From Streptomyces rishiriensis (GTDB lineage: Bacteria > Actinomycetota > Actinomycetes > Streptomycetales > Streptomycetaceae), in contig NZ_BEWA01000035.1 of NCBI RefSeq assembly GCF_003112535.1, positions 1 to 41,888 of the forward strand: DNA of 41,888 nucleotides, written 5' to 3'. Below are positions 1 through 7,863 of this stretch, in pieces (position 1 is the stretch's first letter; the number at the start of each line of letters is the position of its first letter). The notes below the pieces were generated by a model. The model saw only the letters and a program-made list of their open reading frames with translations, made no database searches and was not told where the DNA came from. The translations under genes and the position numbers were made by a program.

Positions 1-90
1 TGAACGGCGTTGCCGCTAGGGTCTGTCGTTCGGATCAGGAGGGCCGCCCGGTCTCTCTCCCGGCTCTCGGGCGAGGGCCCTGACCGCTCG

Positions 91-918
91 TCAGCAGGCC
101 TCGCGCCACGCTCCCAGTTCGTACTTCTTCAGCAGCGAACTCAGCTTCAGCCGGCGGGAGTCGGCGCAGAAGGCACTCGTGGGCAGTTCGTACTCGACGT
201 GGAAGACGGCCTTGCCCGCCTCGACGAACGGGGTCAGCTCCGCGCATTCGCCGTACTGGGCGCACTGTTCGTTCACCGCGAAGTCGAAGTCGCCGACGAG
301 GGCGGGGATCTGGTCGAGGTCGTTCTTCAGACCGACGGACAGGCCGCGCTCATGGGCGAGGCGGGCGACGAGACGGTTGTAGCGCAGCTGGTCGGCGGCC
401 TCGACCGGGAAGCCCGTGGTGTTCCGGTACCCGTCCATGTTGTCCGGCTCGACGGCGTCGAAGCCCTTGTCGCGGCACATGTCGAGGCGGGCCGCCAGCA
501 GCGGTTCCAGGACGTCGGTCCGGCGGATGTCGAGCCAGCGCTCGCCCTTCCAGCCGTTGCTCTCGCCGATCACCGCGGCGGGGAACTTCTTCGCGTCGGG
601 CCGCCAGTCCTCCCAGGCGCCGGTGGAGAGGTAGCAGACGACTCTGCGGCCGTCGTCGTGCAGGCCGGCCACCGTGGCCGCGTCGTGGTCGAAGCCGTCG
701 ATGTCGTAGACCGGCACGTCGACGGAGGTGTCCAGCCGGCCGCTGAGCTGCCACTGCCACTCGACGCCGGGGCGGGGCCGCCACCATGCGCCGCCCGACG
801 GGCGGGCATCCGAGGGTCCGGCATCCGACGGTCCGGCGCTCCTCGCGCCGTCCGGGGCGGCGGAGCAGCCCGCGAGCAGCAGGGCGAGAAGGGGCAGCAG
901 GGCGGTCGAGCGTCTCAC
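91..918 (-). CDS. Secreted GH114-like glycosidase lipoprotein (endo-alpha-1,4-polygalactosaminidase family)
   Basis: 275 aa. The GTG start at 918 is chosen because GGAG lies 8 bases upstream and the first 20 residues form a lipoprotein signal: Arg-Arg, a run of Leu/Ala, then the lipobox LLAGC. A Ser/Ala/Pro-rich linker follows, then a TIM-barrel-type domain. Visible motifs are VPVYDIDGFDHD, CYLSTGAWEDWRPD and DAVEPDNMDGY, which match family GH114/DUF297; the acidic residues in VEPDN are the likely catalytic ones. The family hydrolyses alpha-1,4-linked galactosamine or related polymers, so a role outside the membrane on exopolymers is inferred. It ends 90 bases from the window edge. It is divergent from pepA with about 380 bases between, in which I see no further gene. 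Family call is good; the substrate is not shown by the sequence. Confidence 0.8.
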   Translation of the reverse strand: MRRSTALLPLLALLLAGCSAAPDGARSAGPSDAGPSDARPSGGAWWRPRPGVEWQWQLSGRLDTSVDVPVYDIDGFDHDAATVAGLHDDGRRVVCYLSTGAWEDWRPDAKKFPAAVIGESNGWKGERWLDIRRTDVLEPLLAARLDMCRDKGFDAVEPDNMDGYRNTTGFPVEAADQLRYNRLVARLAHERGLSVGLKNDLDQIPALVGDFDFAVNEQCAQYGECAELTPFVEAGKAVFHVEYELPTSAFCADSRRLKLSSLLKKYELGAWREAC

Positions 919-1300
919 CGGGCGGGCTCCAGGGTGTCGGCGACGTACCCGGACGATGATCGCCCATGTCGGAGCCGAAGGGTGCGGCGGCCGTTCGCCG
1001 GCGGTCCGGCGACGCCGTCCGCCCAAATTGGCACGACAACGACGAGTACACGCCGTTTCGGGGAGGGCTCGGGCCGGGAAGTGGCCAGGACTCCACCGCC
1101 GGGTGAACACTCGCGTGCGTGAGCGAACGCACCCGCACGCGTACGCTCGTTCCGGGTTCGCTCCGCCGGTCCGCCGCGCCGGCGAGGCACACCCCGGATG
1201 CGAACGCGCCCAGGACCCGGATCTAGGGTCGGCCCTGGGCCCGGTCGACCCACACCCTCCGGCCACAGCAACTCCACATCGGAAGCGAGATTTCACCACC

Positions 1301-2836
1301 GTGACTGCTCTCACTCTCAGCACCGCCGCGGCGCCCGGCCTGCGGGCCGACGCGATCGTGATCGGTGTCGCCAAGGGCGCAAAGGGCCCGATCGTCGCCC
1401 CAGGCGCCGAAGCCGTCGACAAGGCGTTCGACGGCCGGCTCGCCGGCGTTCTGGAGACCCTCGGGGCTTCCGGCGCCGAGGGCGAGGTGACGAAGCTGCC
1501 CGCCCCGGCCGGCTTCAAGACGCCTCTCGTGCTCGCGGTGGGGCTCGGCTCCGAGCCCGAGGAGGACGCCGCCTACGACGCCGAGGCGCTGCGCAGGGCG
1601 GCCGGCGCGGCCGCCCGCACCCTCACCGGCGCCAGGAAGGCCGCCTTCGCCCTGCCGGTGACCGACGCCGCCGACATCGGCGCGATCGGCGAGGGCGTGC
1701 TGCTCGGCGCGTACTCCTTCGACGCCTACAAGCAGAGCGCGCGTGCGAACAACGACGCCAAGGCCAAGAACGACAAGGCGCCCCTCGCCGAGGCCGCGCT
1801 CCTCGGCGGGAAGCCGCGCGACGCCGCCCACAAGGCCGCGCTCGCCCGCGCCACCGCCGTGGGCGAGGAGCTCAACCGCGCCCGCGACCTGATCAACATG
1901 CCGCCGAACGACCTCGACCCCGAGGCGTTCGCCGCTCTCGCCCAGACGGCGGCCAAGGAGCACGGCATCAAGATCCAGGTCCTCGACGAGAAGGCCCTCG
2001 TCAAGGGCGGCTACGGCGGCATCCTCGGCGTCGGCGCCGGCTCGGCCTCCGCCCCGCGCCTGGTGAAGCTGTCGTACACCTCCTCCAAGGCGAAGAAGCA
2101 CCTCGCCTTCGTCGGCAAGGGCATCACCTACGACTCGGGCGGCATCTCGCTGAAGCCGGCCGGGCACAACGAGACGATGAAGTGCGACATGAGCGGGGCG
2201 GCGGCGGTCTTCGCCGCGGTCGTCGCGGCCGCGCGGCTCGGCCTGGAGGTGAACGTCACCGGATGGCTGGCGCTCGCCGAGAACATGCCGTCCGGCTCCG
2301 CCACCCGCCCCGGCGACGTGCTGCGCATGTACAGCGGCAAGACCGTCGAGGTCCTCAACACGGACGCGGAGGGCCGGCTGGTCCTCGCGGACGCGCTGTG
2401 GGCGGCCTCCGCGGAGAAGCCGGACGCGATCGTCGACGTCGCGACCCTGACCGGCGCGATGATGCTGGCGCTGGGCAGCCGCACCTTCGGGATCATGGCC
2501 AACGACGACGCGTTCCGCTCGGCGGTGCACGAGGCCGCCGAGGAGGTCGGCGAGCCGGCGTGGCCGATGCCCCTGCCGGAGCACCTGCTCAAGGGCATGG
2601 ACTCCACCGTCGCGGACATCGCCAACATGGGCGAGCGGATGGGCGGCGGGCTGGTGGCCGGTCTCTTCCTGCGCGAGTTCGTGGGCGAGGGGATCACCTG
2701 GGCGCACCTGGACATCGCCGGACCGGCGTTCAACGAGGGCGGCCCCTTCGGGTACACCCCGAAGGGCGGCACCGGCACCGCGGTGCGCACGCTGGTGCGG
2801 CTGGCCGAGCTGACCGCCTCGGGCGACCTGGGCTAG
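1301..2836 (+). CDS. pepA: Leucyl aminopeptidase, M17 family
   Basis: 511 aa, normal for cytosolic M17 enzymes, which remove N-terminal residues with two metal ions in a hexamer. The reading frame is open further upstream, but family similarity begins at the GTG at 1301 (VTALTLSTAAAPGLRADA), so I use that start. The C-terminal catalytic domain has the metal/substrate segment GKGITYDSGG (Lys about 273, Asp about 278) and the family signature NTDAEGRL (residues 353-360, with the metal-binding Asp and Glu). Downstream MGERMGGGL and the DIAGPAFNEGG segment also match the family. The gene is monocistronic by spacing: about 300 bases separate it from lpdA. Role: peptide turnover. Confidence 0.95.
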   Translation: MTALTLSTAAAPGLRADAIVIGVAKGAKGPIVAPGAEAVDKAFDGRLAGVLETLGASGAEGEVTKLPAPAGFKTPLVLAVGLGSEPEEDAAYDAEALRRAAGAAARTLTGARKAAFALPVTDAADIGAIGEGVLLGAYSFDAYKQSARANNDAKAKNDKAPLAEAALLGGKPRDAAHKAALARATAVGEELNRARDLINMPPNDLDPEAFAALAQTAAKEHGIKIQVLDEKALVKGGYGGILGVGAGSASAPRLVKLSYTSSKAKKHLAFVGKGITYDSGGISLKPAGHNETMKCDMSGAAAVFAAVVAAARLGLEVNVTGWLALAENMPSGSATRPGDVLRMYSGKTVEVLNTDAEGRLVLADALWAASAEKPDAIVDVATLTGAMMLALGSRTFGIMANDDAFRSAVHEAAEEVGEPAWPMPLPEHLLKGMDSTVADIANMGERMGGGLVAGLFLREFVGEGITWAHLDIAGPAFNEGGPFGYTPKGGTGTAVRTLVRLAELTASGDLG

Positions 2837-3138
2837 TCCTGCGGGAGCGGGGGACTGTGCGCCTGATCACTCCGGTCCGTCCGCCGGACGGCGGGTGCGG
2901 GCCGAATGCGGCCGGTCGCGCAGTTCCCCGAGCCCGTGGGCGGGCCGGGCCTCATGTCACAAGTGAGCGTGGGGTGTCTCACACCCCGGCCCCGCGTCTC
3001 GTTCGCCTCCCGCAAGTGCGAAGATGGGCCTCGGCAGGACAGGGCCCCCACCACAGGGCCGAAGAAAGAGCGGCCGGACACCAGCCGCCGGCGGTCAGCG
3101 ACGACCGGCGCACGGCGCACATGCATGGAGGACGTGAC
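2837..3138. promoter_or_regulatory. Intergenic leader before lpdA with two short palindromes
   Basis: No gene is seen in these 302 bases. A 15-base palindrome (CCGTCCG-C-CGGACGG) at 2877-2891 may belong to the end of pepA, though it has no T-run. A second perfect palindrome, GGGGTGT-CTC-ACACCCC, lies at 2971-2987, about 150 bases before lpdA, and could be an operator. The lpdA ribosome site GGAGG is at 3127-3131. No clear -10/-35 pair can be named by eye. Confidence 0.3.
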
Positions 3139-4527
3139 GTGGCGAACGACGCCAGCACCGTTTTCGACCTAGTGATCCTCGGCGGTGGCAGTGGCGGGTA
3201 CGCCGCGGCCCTGCGCGGGGCGCAGCTGGGACTGGACGTCGCCCTGATCGAGAAGGACAAGGTCGGCGGCACCTGCCTGCACCGGGGTTGCATCCCCACC
3301 AAGGCCCTGCTCCACGCGGGCGAGATCGCCGACCAGGCCCGCGAGAGCGAGCAGTTCGGCGTGAAGGCCACCTTCGAGGGCATCGACGTCCCGGGCGTCC
3401 ACAAGTACAAGGACGGCGTCATCTCCGGCCTGTACAAGGGCCTGCAGGGGCTGATCGCCTCCCGCAAGGTGACGTACATCGAGGGTGAGGGCCGGCTGTC
3501 CTCCCCCACCTCCGTCGACGTGAACGGGCAGCGGGTCCAGGGCCGCCACGTCCTGCTGGCGACCGGCTCCGTGCCGAAGTCGCTGCCGGGCCTGGAGATC
3601 GACGGCGACCGGATCATCTCCTCGGACCACGCCCTCGTCCTGGACCGCGTGCCGAAGTCCGCGATCATCCTGGGCGGCGGCGTCATCGGCGTCGAGTTCG
3701 CCTCGGCGTGGAAGTCCTTCGGCGCCGAGGTGACGGTCGTCGAGGGCCTCAAGCACCTCGTCCCGGTGGAGGACGAGAACTCCTCCAAGCTCCTGGAGCG
3801 CGCGTTCCGCAAGCGCGGCATCAAGTTCAACCTGGGCACCTTCTTCTCGAAGGCCGAGTACACCGCCGACGGCGTCAAGGTCATCCTGGCCGACGGCAAG
3901 GAGTTCGAGGCCGAGGTCCTGCTGGTCGCGGTCGGCCGCGGACCCGTCTCCGCCGGTCTGGGCTACGAGGAGCAGGGCGTCGCGATGGACCGCGGCTACG
4001 TCCTGGTCGACGAGTACATGCGCACCAACGTCCCGACGATCTCCGCGGTCGGCGACCTGGTCCCCACGCTCCAGCTCGCGCACGTCGGCTTCGCCGAGGG
4101 CATGCTGGTCGCGGAGCGGCTGGCCGGCCAGAAGGTCGTCCCGATCGACTACGACGGCGTCCCCCGGGTGACGTACTGCCACCCCGAGGTCGCCTCCGTG
4201 GGCATCACCGAGGCCAAGGCCAAGGAGATCTACGGCGCGGACAAGGTCGTCGCGCTGAAGTACAACCTCGCGGGCAACGGCAAGAGCAAGATCCTCAACA
4301 CCTCGGGCGAGATCAAGCTCGTCCAGGTGAAGGACGGCGCGGTGGTCGGCGTCCACATGGTCGGCGACCGCATGGGCGAGCAGGTCGGCGAAGCCCAGCT
4401 GATCTACAACTGGGAGGCGCTGCCCGCCGAGGTCGCGCAGCTCGTCCACGCCCACCCGACGCAGAACGAGGCGCTCGGCGAGGCCCACCTGGCCCTGGCG
4501 GGCAAGCCGCTGCACTCGCACGACTGA
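3139..4527 (+). CDS. lpdA: Dihydrolipoamide dehydrogenase (E3)
   Basis: 462 aa, the standard E3 length. GTG start, with GGAGG 7 bases upstream. It is an FAD flavoprotein that reoxidises dihydrolipoamide on E2 subunits with NAD+. The N-terminal FAD Rossmann motif is GGGSGGYAAA. The redox-active disulfide is in GGTCLHRGCIPTK (Cys46/Cys51). A second Rossmann motif, ILGGGVIGVEFAS, binds NAD. The C-terminal dimer interface carries the catalytic His in HAHPTQNEAL (His439). The E2 gene follows after 66 bases with its own strong ribosome site, so lpdA and sucB probably form one operon serving the 2-oxoglutarate and/or pyruvate dehydrogenase complexes. No anomaly seen. Confidence 0.97.
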   Translation: MANDASTVFDLVILGGGSGGYAAALRGAQLGLDVALIEKDKVGGTCLHRGCIPTKALLHAGEIADQARESEQFGVKATFEGIDVPGVHKYKDGVISGLYKGLQGLIASRKVTYIEGEGRLSSPTSVDVNGQRVQGRHVLLATGSVPKSLPGLEIDGDRIISSDHALVLDRVPKSAIILGGGVIGVEFASAWKSFGAEVTVVEGLKHLVPVEDENSSKLLERAFRKRGIKFNLGTFFSKAEYTADGVKVILADGKEFEAEVLLVAVGRGPVSAGLGYEEQGVAMDRGYVLVDEYMRTNVPTISAVGDLVPTLQLAHVGFAEGMLVAERLAGQKVVPIDYDGVPRVTYCHPEVASVGITEAKAKEIYGADKVVALKYNLAGNGKSKILNTSGEIKLVQVKDGAVVGVHMVGDRMGEQVGEAQLIYNWEALPAEVAQLVHAHPTQNEALGEAHLALAGKPLHSHD

Positions 4528-4593
4528 CCCTCGGTCGAGACACGTCGAAGCGACGACCCAGACTTCCGCAACTCGTAAGGAGCAACCGAAACC

Positions 4594-6423
4594 ATGGCGG
4601 TTTCCGTAACCCTTCCGGCGCTCGGCGAGAGCGTCACCGAGGGCACCGTCACCCGCTGGCTGAAGGCCGAGGGTGAGCGCGTCGAGGCCGACGAGCCCCT
4701 GCTCGAGGTGTCGACCGACAAGGTCGACACCGAGATCCCCTCCCCCGCCTCCGGCGTCCTGGCCTCCATCAAGGTCGCCGAGGACGAGACCGTCGAGGTC
4801 GGCGCCGAGCTGGCCGTGATCGACGACGGCACCGGCGCCCCGGCGGCCGCCGCGGCCCCGGCCGCCGAGGAGGTCGCTCCGCCGGCCCCCGAGCCGGCTC
4901 CGGCCGCCCAGCCCTCCACCGAGCAGGCGGCTCCGGCCCCGGCTCCCACCCCCGAGGCCGCCGCCGGCGGCGGCTCCGCCGAGGGCACGGACGTCGTCCT
5001 GCCCGCGCTCGGCGAGTCCGTCACCGAGGGCACCGTCACCCGCTGGCTGAAGTCGGTCGGCGACTCGGTCGAGGCCGACGAGCCGCTGCTCGAGGTCTCC
5101 ACCGACAAGGTCGACACCGAGATCCCGGCGCCCACCTCGGGTGTGCTGCTGGAGATCACCGTCGGCGAGGACGAGACCGCCGAGGTCGGCGCCAAGCTGG
5201 CCGTCATCGGCGCTCCGGGTGCGGCTCCGGCCGCTGCTCCGGCCCCCGCCGCCCCGGCTCCGGCCCCGGCCGCCGCCGCACCGGCCCCCGCGCCGGCCGC
5301 ACCGGCCCCCGCGCCGGCCGCTCCGGCTCCGGCTCCGGCCGCCCCGGCTCCGGCGCCCGCCGCCCCGGCTCCGGCTCCGGCCGCTCCGGCGCCCGCCCCG
5401 GTCGCCGCCGCACCGGCCCCCGCGCCGGCGGCTCCGGCTCCGGTCACCCCGGCTCCCGCCGCCGCCCCGGCTCCGGCCGCGCAGGCGAGCGACGAGGGCG
5501 CGTACGTGACCCCGCTGGTGCGCAAGCTCGCCGCCGACAACGGCGTCGACCTGGGCTCCGTCAAGGGCACCGGCGTCGGCGGCCGCATCCGCAAGCAGGA
5601 CGTCCTCGCCGCCGCCGAGGCCGCGAAGGCCGCCGCCGCCGCTCCGGCTCCGGCCGCCGCCCCGGCCGCCGCGAAGAAGGCCCCGGCGCTCGAGGCCTCC
5701 CCGCTGCGCGGTCAGACCGTGAAGATGCCCCGCATCCGCAAGGTCATCGGCGACAACATGGTCAAGGCGCTGCACGAGCAGGCGCAGCTGTCCTCGGTCG
5801 TCGAGGTCGACATCACCCGCCTGATGAAGCTCCGCGCGCAGGCGAAGGACTCCTTCGCCGCCCGTGAGGGCGTCAAGCTGTCCCCGATGCCGTTCTTCGT
5901 GAAGGCGGCGGCCCAGGCGCTGAAGGCCCACCCGGCCGTCAACGCCCGGATCAACGTGGACGAGGGCACGATCACCTACTTCGACACCGAGAGCATCGGT
6001 ATCGCGGTGGACTCGGAGAAGGGCCTGATGACCCCGGTCATCAAGCACGCGGGCGACCTGAACATCGCCGGCATCGCGAAGGCCACGGCCGACCTGGCCG
6101 GCAAGGTCCGCGCGAACAAGATCACCCCGGACGAGCTGTCCGGCGCGACCTTCACCGTCAGCAACACCGGCTCGCGCGGCGCGCTGTTCGACACGATCAT
6201 CGTGCCGCCGAACCAGGTCGCGATCCTCGGCATCGGCGCGACGGTCAAGCGTCCGGCCGTCATCGAGACGGAGGAGGGCACGGTCATCGGCGTCCGCGAC
6301 ATGACGTACCTGACCCTGTCCTACGACCACCGTCTGGTGGACGGCGCCGACGCGGCCCGTTACCTGACCGCGGTCAAGGCGATCCTGGAGGCCGGCGAGT
6401 TCGAGGTCGAGCTCGGCCTCTGA
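4594..6423 (+). CDS. sucB: 2-oxoacid dehydrogenase E2 (dihydrolipoamide acyl/succinyltransferase)
   Basis: 609 aa. The ATG follows AAGGAG with good spacing. Domain order: lipoyl domain 1 (residues 2-77, lipoylated Lys43 in STDKVDTEIPSP); Ala/Pro/Glu linker; lipoyl domain 2 (about 131-206, Lys172); a long Ala-Pro linker (about 208-298) that is repetitive at DNA level; an E3/E1-binding domain (about 305-340, VTPLVRKLAADNGV then GTGVGGRIRKQDVL); a second linker; and the catalytic acyltransferase domain with HRLVDG (His579, Asp583). Actinobacterial genomes often label it succinyltransferase, yet E2 of this type can be shared by the pyruvate and 2-oxoglutarate complexes. With aceE close by and no other E2 in the window, dual use is a reasonable inference. 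It needs lipoate from lipB/lipA, also in this window. Confidence 0.93.
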   Translation: MAVSVTLPALGESVTEGTVTRWLKAEGERVEADEPLLEVSTDKVDTEIPSPASGVLASIKVAEDETVEVGAELAVIDDGTGAPAAAAAPAAEEVAPPAPEPAPAAQPSTEQAAPAPAPTPEAAAGGGSAEGTDVVLPALGESVTEGTVTRWLKSVGDSVEADEPLLEVSTDKVDTEIPAPTSGVLLEITVGEDETAEVGAKLAVIGAPGAAPAAAPAPAAPAPAPAAAAPAPAPAAPAPAPAAPAPAPAAPAPAPAAPAPAPAAPAPAPVAAAPAPAPAAPAPVTPAPAAAPAPAAQASDEGAYVTPLVRKLAADNGVDLGSVKGTGVGGRIRKQDVLAAAEAAKAAAAAPAPAAAPAAAKKAPALEASPLRGQTVKMPRIRKVIGDNMVKALHEQAQLSSVVEVDITRLMKLRAQAKDSFAAREGVKLSPMPFFVKAAAQALKAHPAVNARINVDEGTITYFDTESIGIAVDSEKGLMTPVIKHAGDLNIAGIAKATADLAGKVRANKITPDELSGATFTVSNTGSRGALFDTIIVPPNQVAILGIGATVKRPAVIETEEGTVIGVRDMTYLTLSYDHRLVDGADAARYLTAVKAILEAGEFEVELGL

Positions 6424-6445
6424 CCCCGTCGGTCCAGCAGCACAG

Positions 6446-6477
6446 GCGCCCCCGTCCGGTTCTCCGGGCGGGGGCGC
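6446..6477 (+). terminator. Hairpin terminator after sucB
   Basis: A 14-base stem with a 4-base loop (TTCT) starts 23 bases after the E2 stop; a single G-T wobble interrupts it. There is no long T-run, as is common in Streptomyces. It would end the lpdA-sucB transcript. Confidence 0.75.
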
Positions 6478-6540
6478 TCGTCTCCCCGTTCCTCCGGCGA
6501 CCGCTCCCCTGAGGCCATGTGCGCCACTACGTTTGACGTC

Positions 6541-6633
6541 ATGAGTGCCATCACGTTGCGCATCCCGGACTCCATGGACAGGGCCTTGCGGGACGCCGCC
6601 GCCGACGCCCCCTCCCTCAACGACTGGCGATGA
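6541..6633 (+). pseudogene. Possible ribbon-helix-helix antitoxin remnant
   Basis: A 30-residue ORF (starts MSAITLRIPDSMDRAL) whose first half looks like the N-terminal strand and first helix of an RHH/antitoxin-type protein (xxITLRIPDSLxxxLRxxA), but it stops before a second helix could form. Its stop overlaps the ATG of the next small ORF (ATGA), the layout of a toxin-antitoxin pair. I read the pair as a decayed TA locus. It is too short to be sure that it is translated. Confidence 0.35.
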
Positions 6634-6791
6634 GCGTCCGCCTGACCTCGCCCATCGAAGCATCGGTCGTTGCCGTCGACCTGCTCCACCTCACGGCGGC
6701 GCGCTTCGAGACGGGCACCGCGCACGGCAACATCGGCCCCGCGCAGATGGCCCTCGTCGACAACGCGCTGCGCGCGGTTCTCGACCTCTGA
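6630..6791 (+). pseudogene. Possible MazF-like toxin C-terminal remnant
   Basis: A 53-residue ORF that begins inside the stop of the RHH-like ORF. Its second half (IGPAQMALVDNALRAVLDL) resembles the last helix of MazF/PemK toxins, where IGxLxxxxMxxVDxALxxxLxL is usual, and SVVAVDLLHLTAAR resembles the preceding strand (SVVxVDQLxxLxxxR). The N-terminal two thirds of a normal toxin of about 110 residues are missing. A genuinely small unrelated protein is also possible. Confidence 0.35.
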
Positions 6792-6898
6792 GCCGCCCGG
6801 GCCGGCCGGTGGACCCGACCCGTCCCGCGCGTGTAAGTCTCGTCTCACCTGCGTAAAAGCGCCCCTGAGCACCTCTCCTCCGCGGGCCCCCGGCCGTA

Positions 6899-6913
6899 TT
6901 GTCTAAACGTCAA
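6899..6913. promoter_or_regulatory. Candidate GntR operator (TTGTC-N5-GTCAA)
   Basis: An imperfect inverted repeat, TTGTC TAAAC GTCAA, lies 42 bases before the ATG of the GntR gene and overlaps a possible -10 (TATTGT, 6897-6902). GntR/FCD proteins commonly bind short palindromes of this kind in their own promoters. Autoregulation is inferred from position only. Confidence 0.35.
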
Positions 6914-6955
6914 CGCCCCGGGGCCGATGGGCGGCCCCCGCTCGAAGGAGCTCTC

Positions 6956-7579
6956 ATGACCGCGCCCGTCGTCCACTCGCTGCGCGAACAGATCCGCGAG
7001 CACATCGTGGAGGGGATCGTCAGCGGGCGCTGGCAGCCGGGTGAGCGGATCGTGGAGCGCCGGATCGCCACCGAGCTGGAGGTCAGTCAGACGCCGGTCC
7101 GGGAGGCGCTGCGCGAGCTGGAGTCGCTGCGGCTGATCGAGTCCGCGCCGAACAAGGGCGTCCGGGTGCGCAATCTGACGGCGGCCGACCTGGAGGAGAG
7201 CTATCCGGTGCGGGCCGGCCTGGAGGCGATCGCCGCGGAGCTGGCGGCCCAGAAGCTGGCCGAGGACTGCTCGGCGCTCGATCCGCACGTGGCGGCCCTC
7301 TACGAGGCCGACCGGGCCTGCGACGGCACCGCCCAGGTGCGGCACACCGTCGGCTTCCACCGGGAGCTGGTGCGCGCGGCCGGGAACTCCGTGCTGCTGC
7401 ACACCTGGGAGGGCCTCGGCATCGAGGTCTTCACCGCGCTGTCCATCCGGTGGCTCGGGACCGTGCAGCAGTCGTACGCGGAGGAGCACGAGGAGCTGGT
7501 GCAGGCCTTCCGGCGACGGGATCCGCGCATCGCGGACCTGGTGAAGGCGCACGTTCTGGGCTGCGCGCCGCGCCCTTGA
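6956..7579 (+). CDS. GntR-family (FadR/FCD) transcriptional regulator
   Basis: 207 aa. The ATG follows AAGGAG with 5-base spacing. The N-terminal winged helix spans about residues 5-70 (SLREQIREHIVEGIVSGRW, then ERRIATELEVSQTPVREAL, the GntR recognition helix). The C-terminal all-alpha FCD ligand domain follows (VRAGLEAIAAELAA, then FHRELVRAAGNSVLL). FCD proteins usually sense small carboxylates. The gene sits 284 bases upstream of aceE in the same direction, and that gap holds several palindromes. A role as regulator of pyruvate dehydrogenase E1, analogous to PdhR of enterobacteria, is an inference from context. Confidence 0.9.
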   Translation: MTAPVVHSLREQIREHIVEGIVSGRWQPGERIVERRIATELEVSQTPVREALRELESLRLIESAPNKGVRVRNLTAADLEESYPVRAGLEAIAAELAAQKLAEDCSALDPHVAALYEADRACDGTAQVRHTVGFHRELVRAAGNSVLLHTWEGLGIEVFTALSIRWLGTVQQSYAEEHEELVQAFRRRDPRIADLVKAHVLGCAPRP

Positions 7580-7627
7580 CACAGCCGAGCACACCGACGC
7601 TCACCTGCGAAAACAAGGGAAAATCGC

Positions 7628-7662
7628 GGCACGGCGTGCCTGAACGAAAGGCACCGCGTGCC
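7628..7662. promoter_or_regulatory. Two tandem palindromes upstream of aceE
   Basis: GGCACG-G-CGTGCC at 7628-7640 and GGCAC-CGC-GTGCC at 7650-7662 are near-identical 13-base palindromes whose centres are 22 bases apart, about two helical turns. Both could thus be bound on the same face of the helix by one regulator. They lie 200-235 bases before aceE. Confidence 0.4.
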
Positions 7663-7699
7663 TACTTTCTCGTAATCGAGAGTTTTTCCCTTGAACCCT

Positions 7700-7729
7700 T
7701 TGATCGATCATCGATCAGGGAGTTACAGT
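7700..7729 (+). promoter_or_regulatory. Candidate aceE promoter with palindromic operator over the -35
   Basis: TTGATC (7700-7705) and TACAGT (7724-7729) are separated by 18 bases and fit a Streptomyces vegetative promoter (TTGAxx / TAxxxT). The perfect 17-base palindrome TGATCGAT-C-ATCGATCA (7701-7717) covers the -35 and spacer, where a bound repressor would block polymerase. The upstream GntR/FCD protein is the obvious candidate ligand; this is inference. Confidence 0.45.
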
Positions 7730-7863
7730 CACCGACGGGCCGCGCCGCGGGGTCGTACAACGACGCCGTACCCGTGCCCGCACGCCCTGTCCTGCCAAAG
7801 ACCAAGGGCACCCCCGAACCCTTACCGATGAGGGAACCCCCTTCGACTGAGGAAGGCGGCGAC

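Noticed and set aside
728..1300. Upstream extension of the pepA reading frame by about 190 codons
   Set aside because: The extension overlaps the promoter region and the divergent lipoprotein start, is Arg/Pro-rich shadow sequence, and family similarity begins at the GTG at 1301.
3169..6663. Very long minus-strand open frame across lpdA and sucB (Gly/Arg/Asp-rich)
   Set aside because: It is a shadow of the GC-rich plus-strand genes; those show clear E3 and E2 motifs and good ribosome sites.
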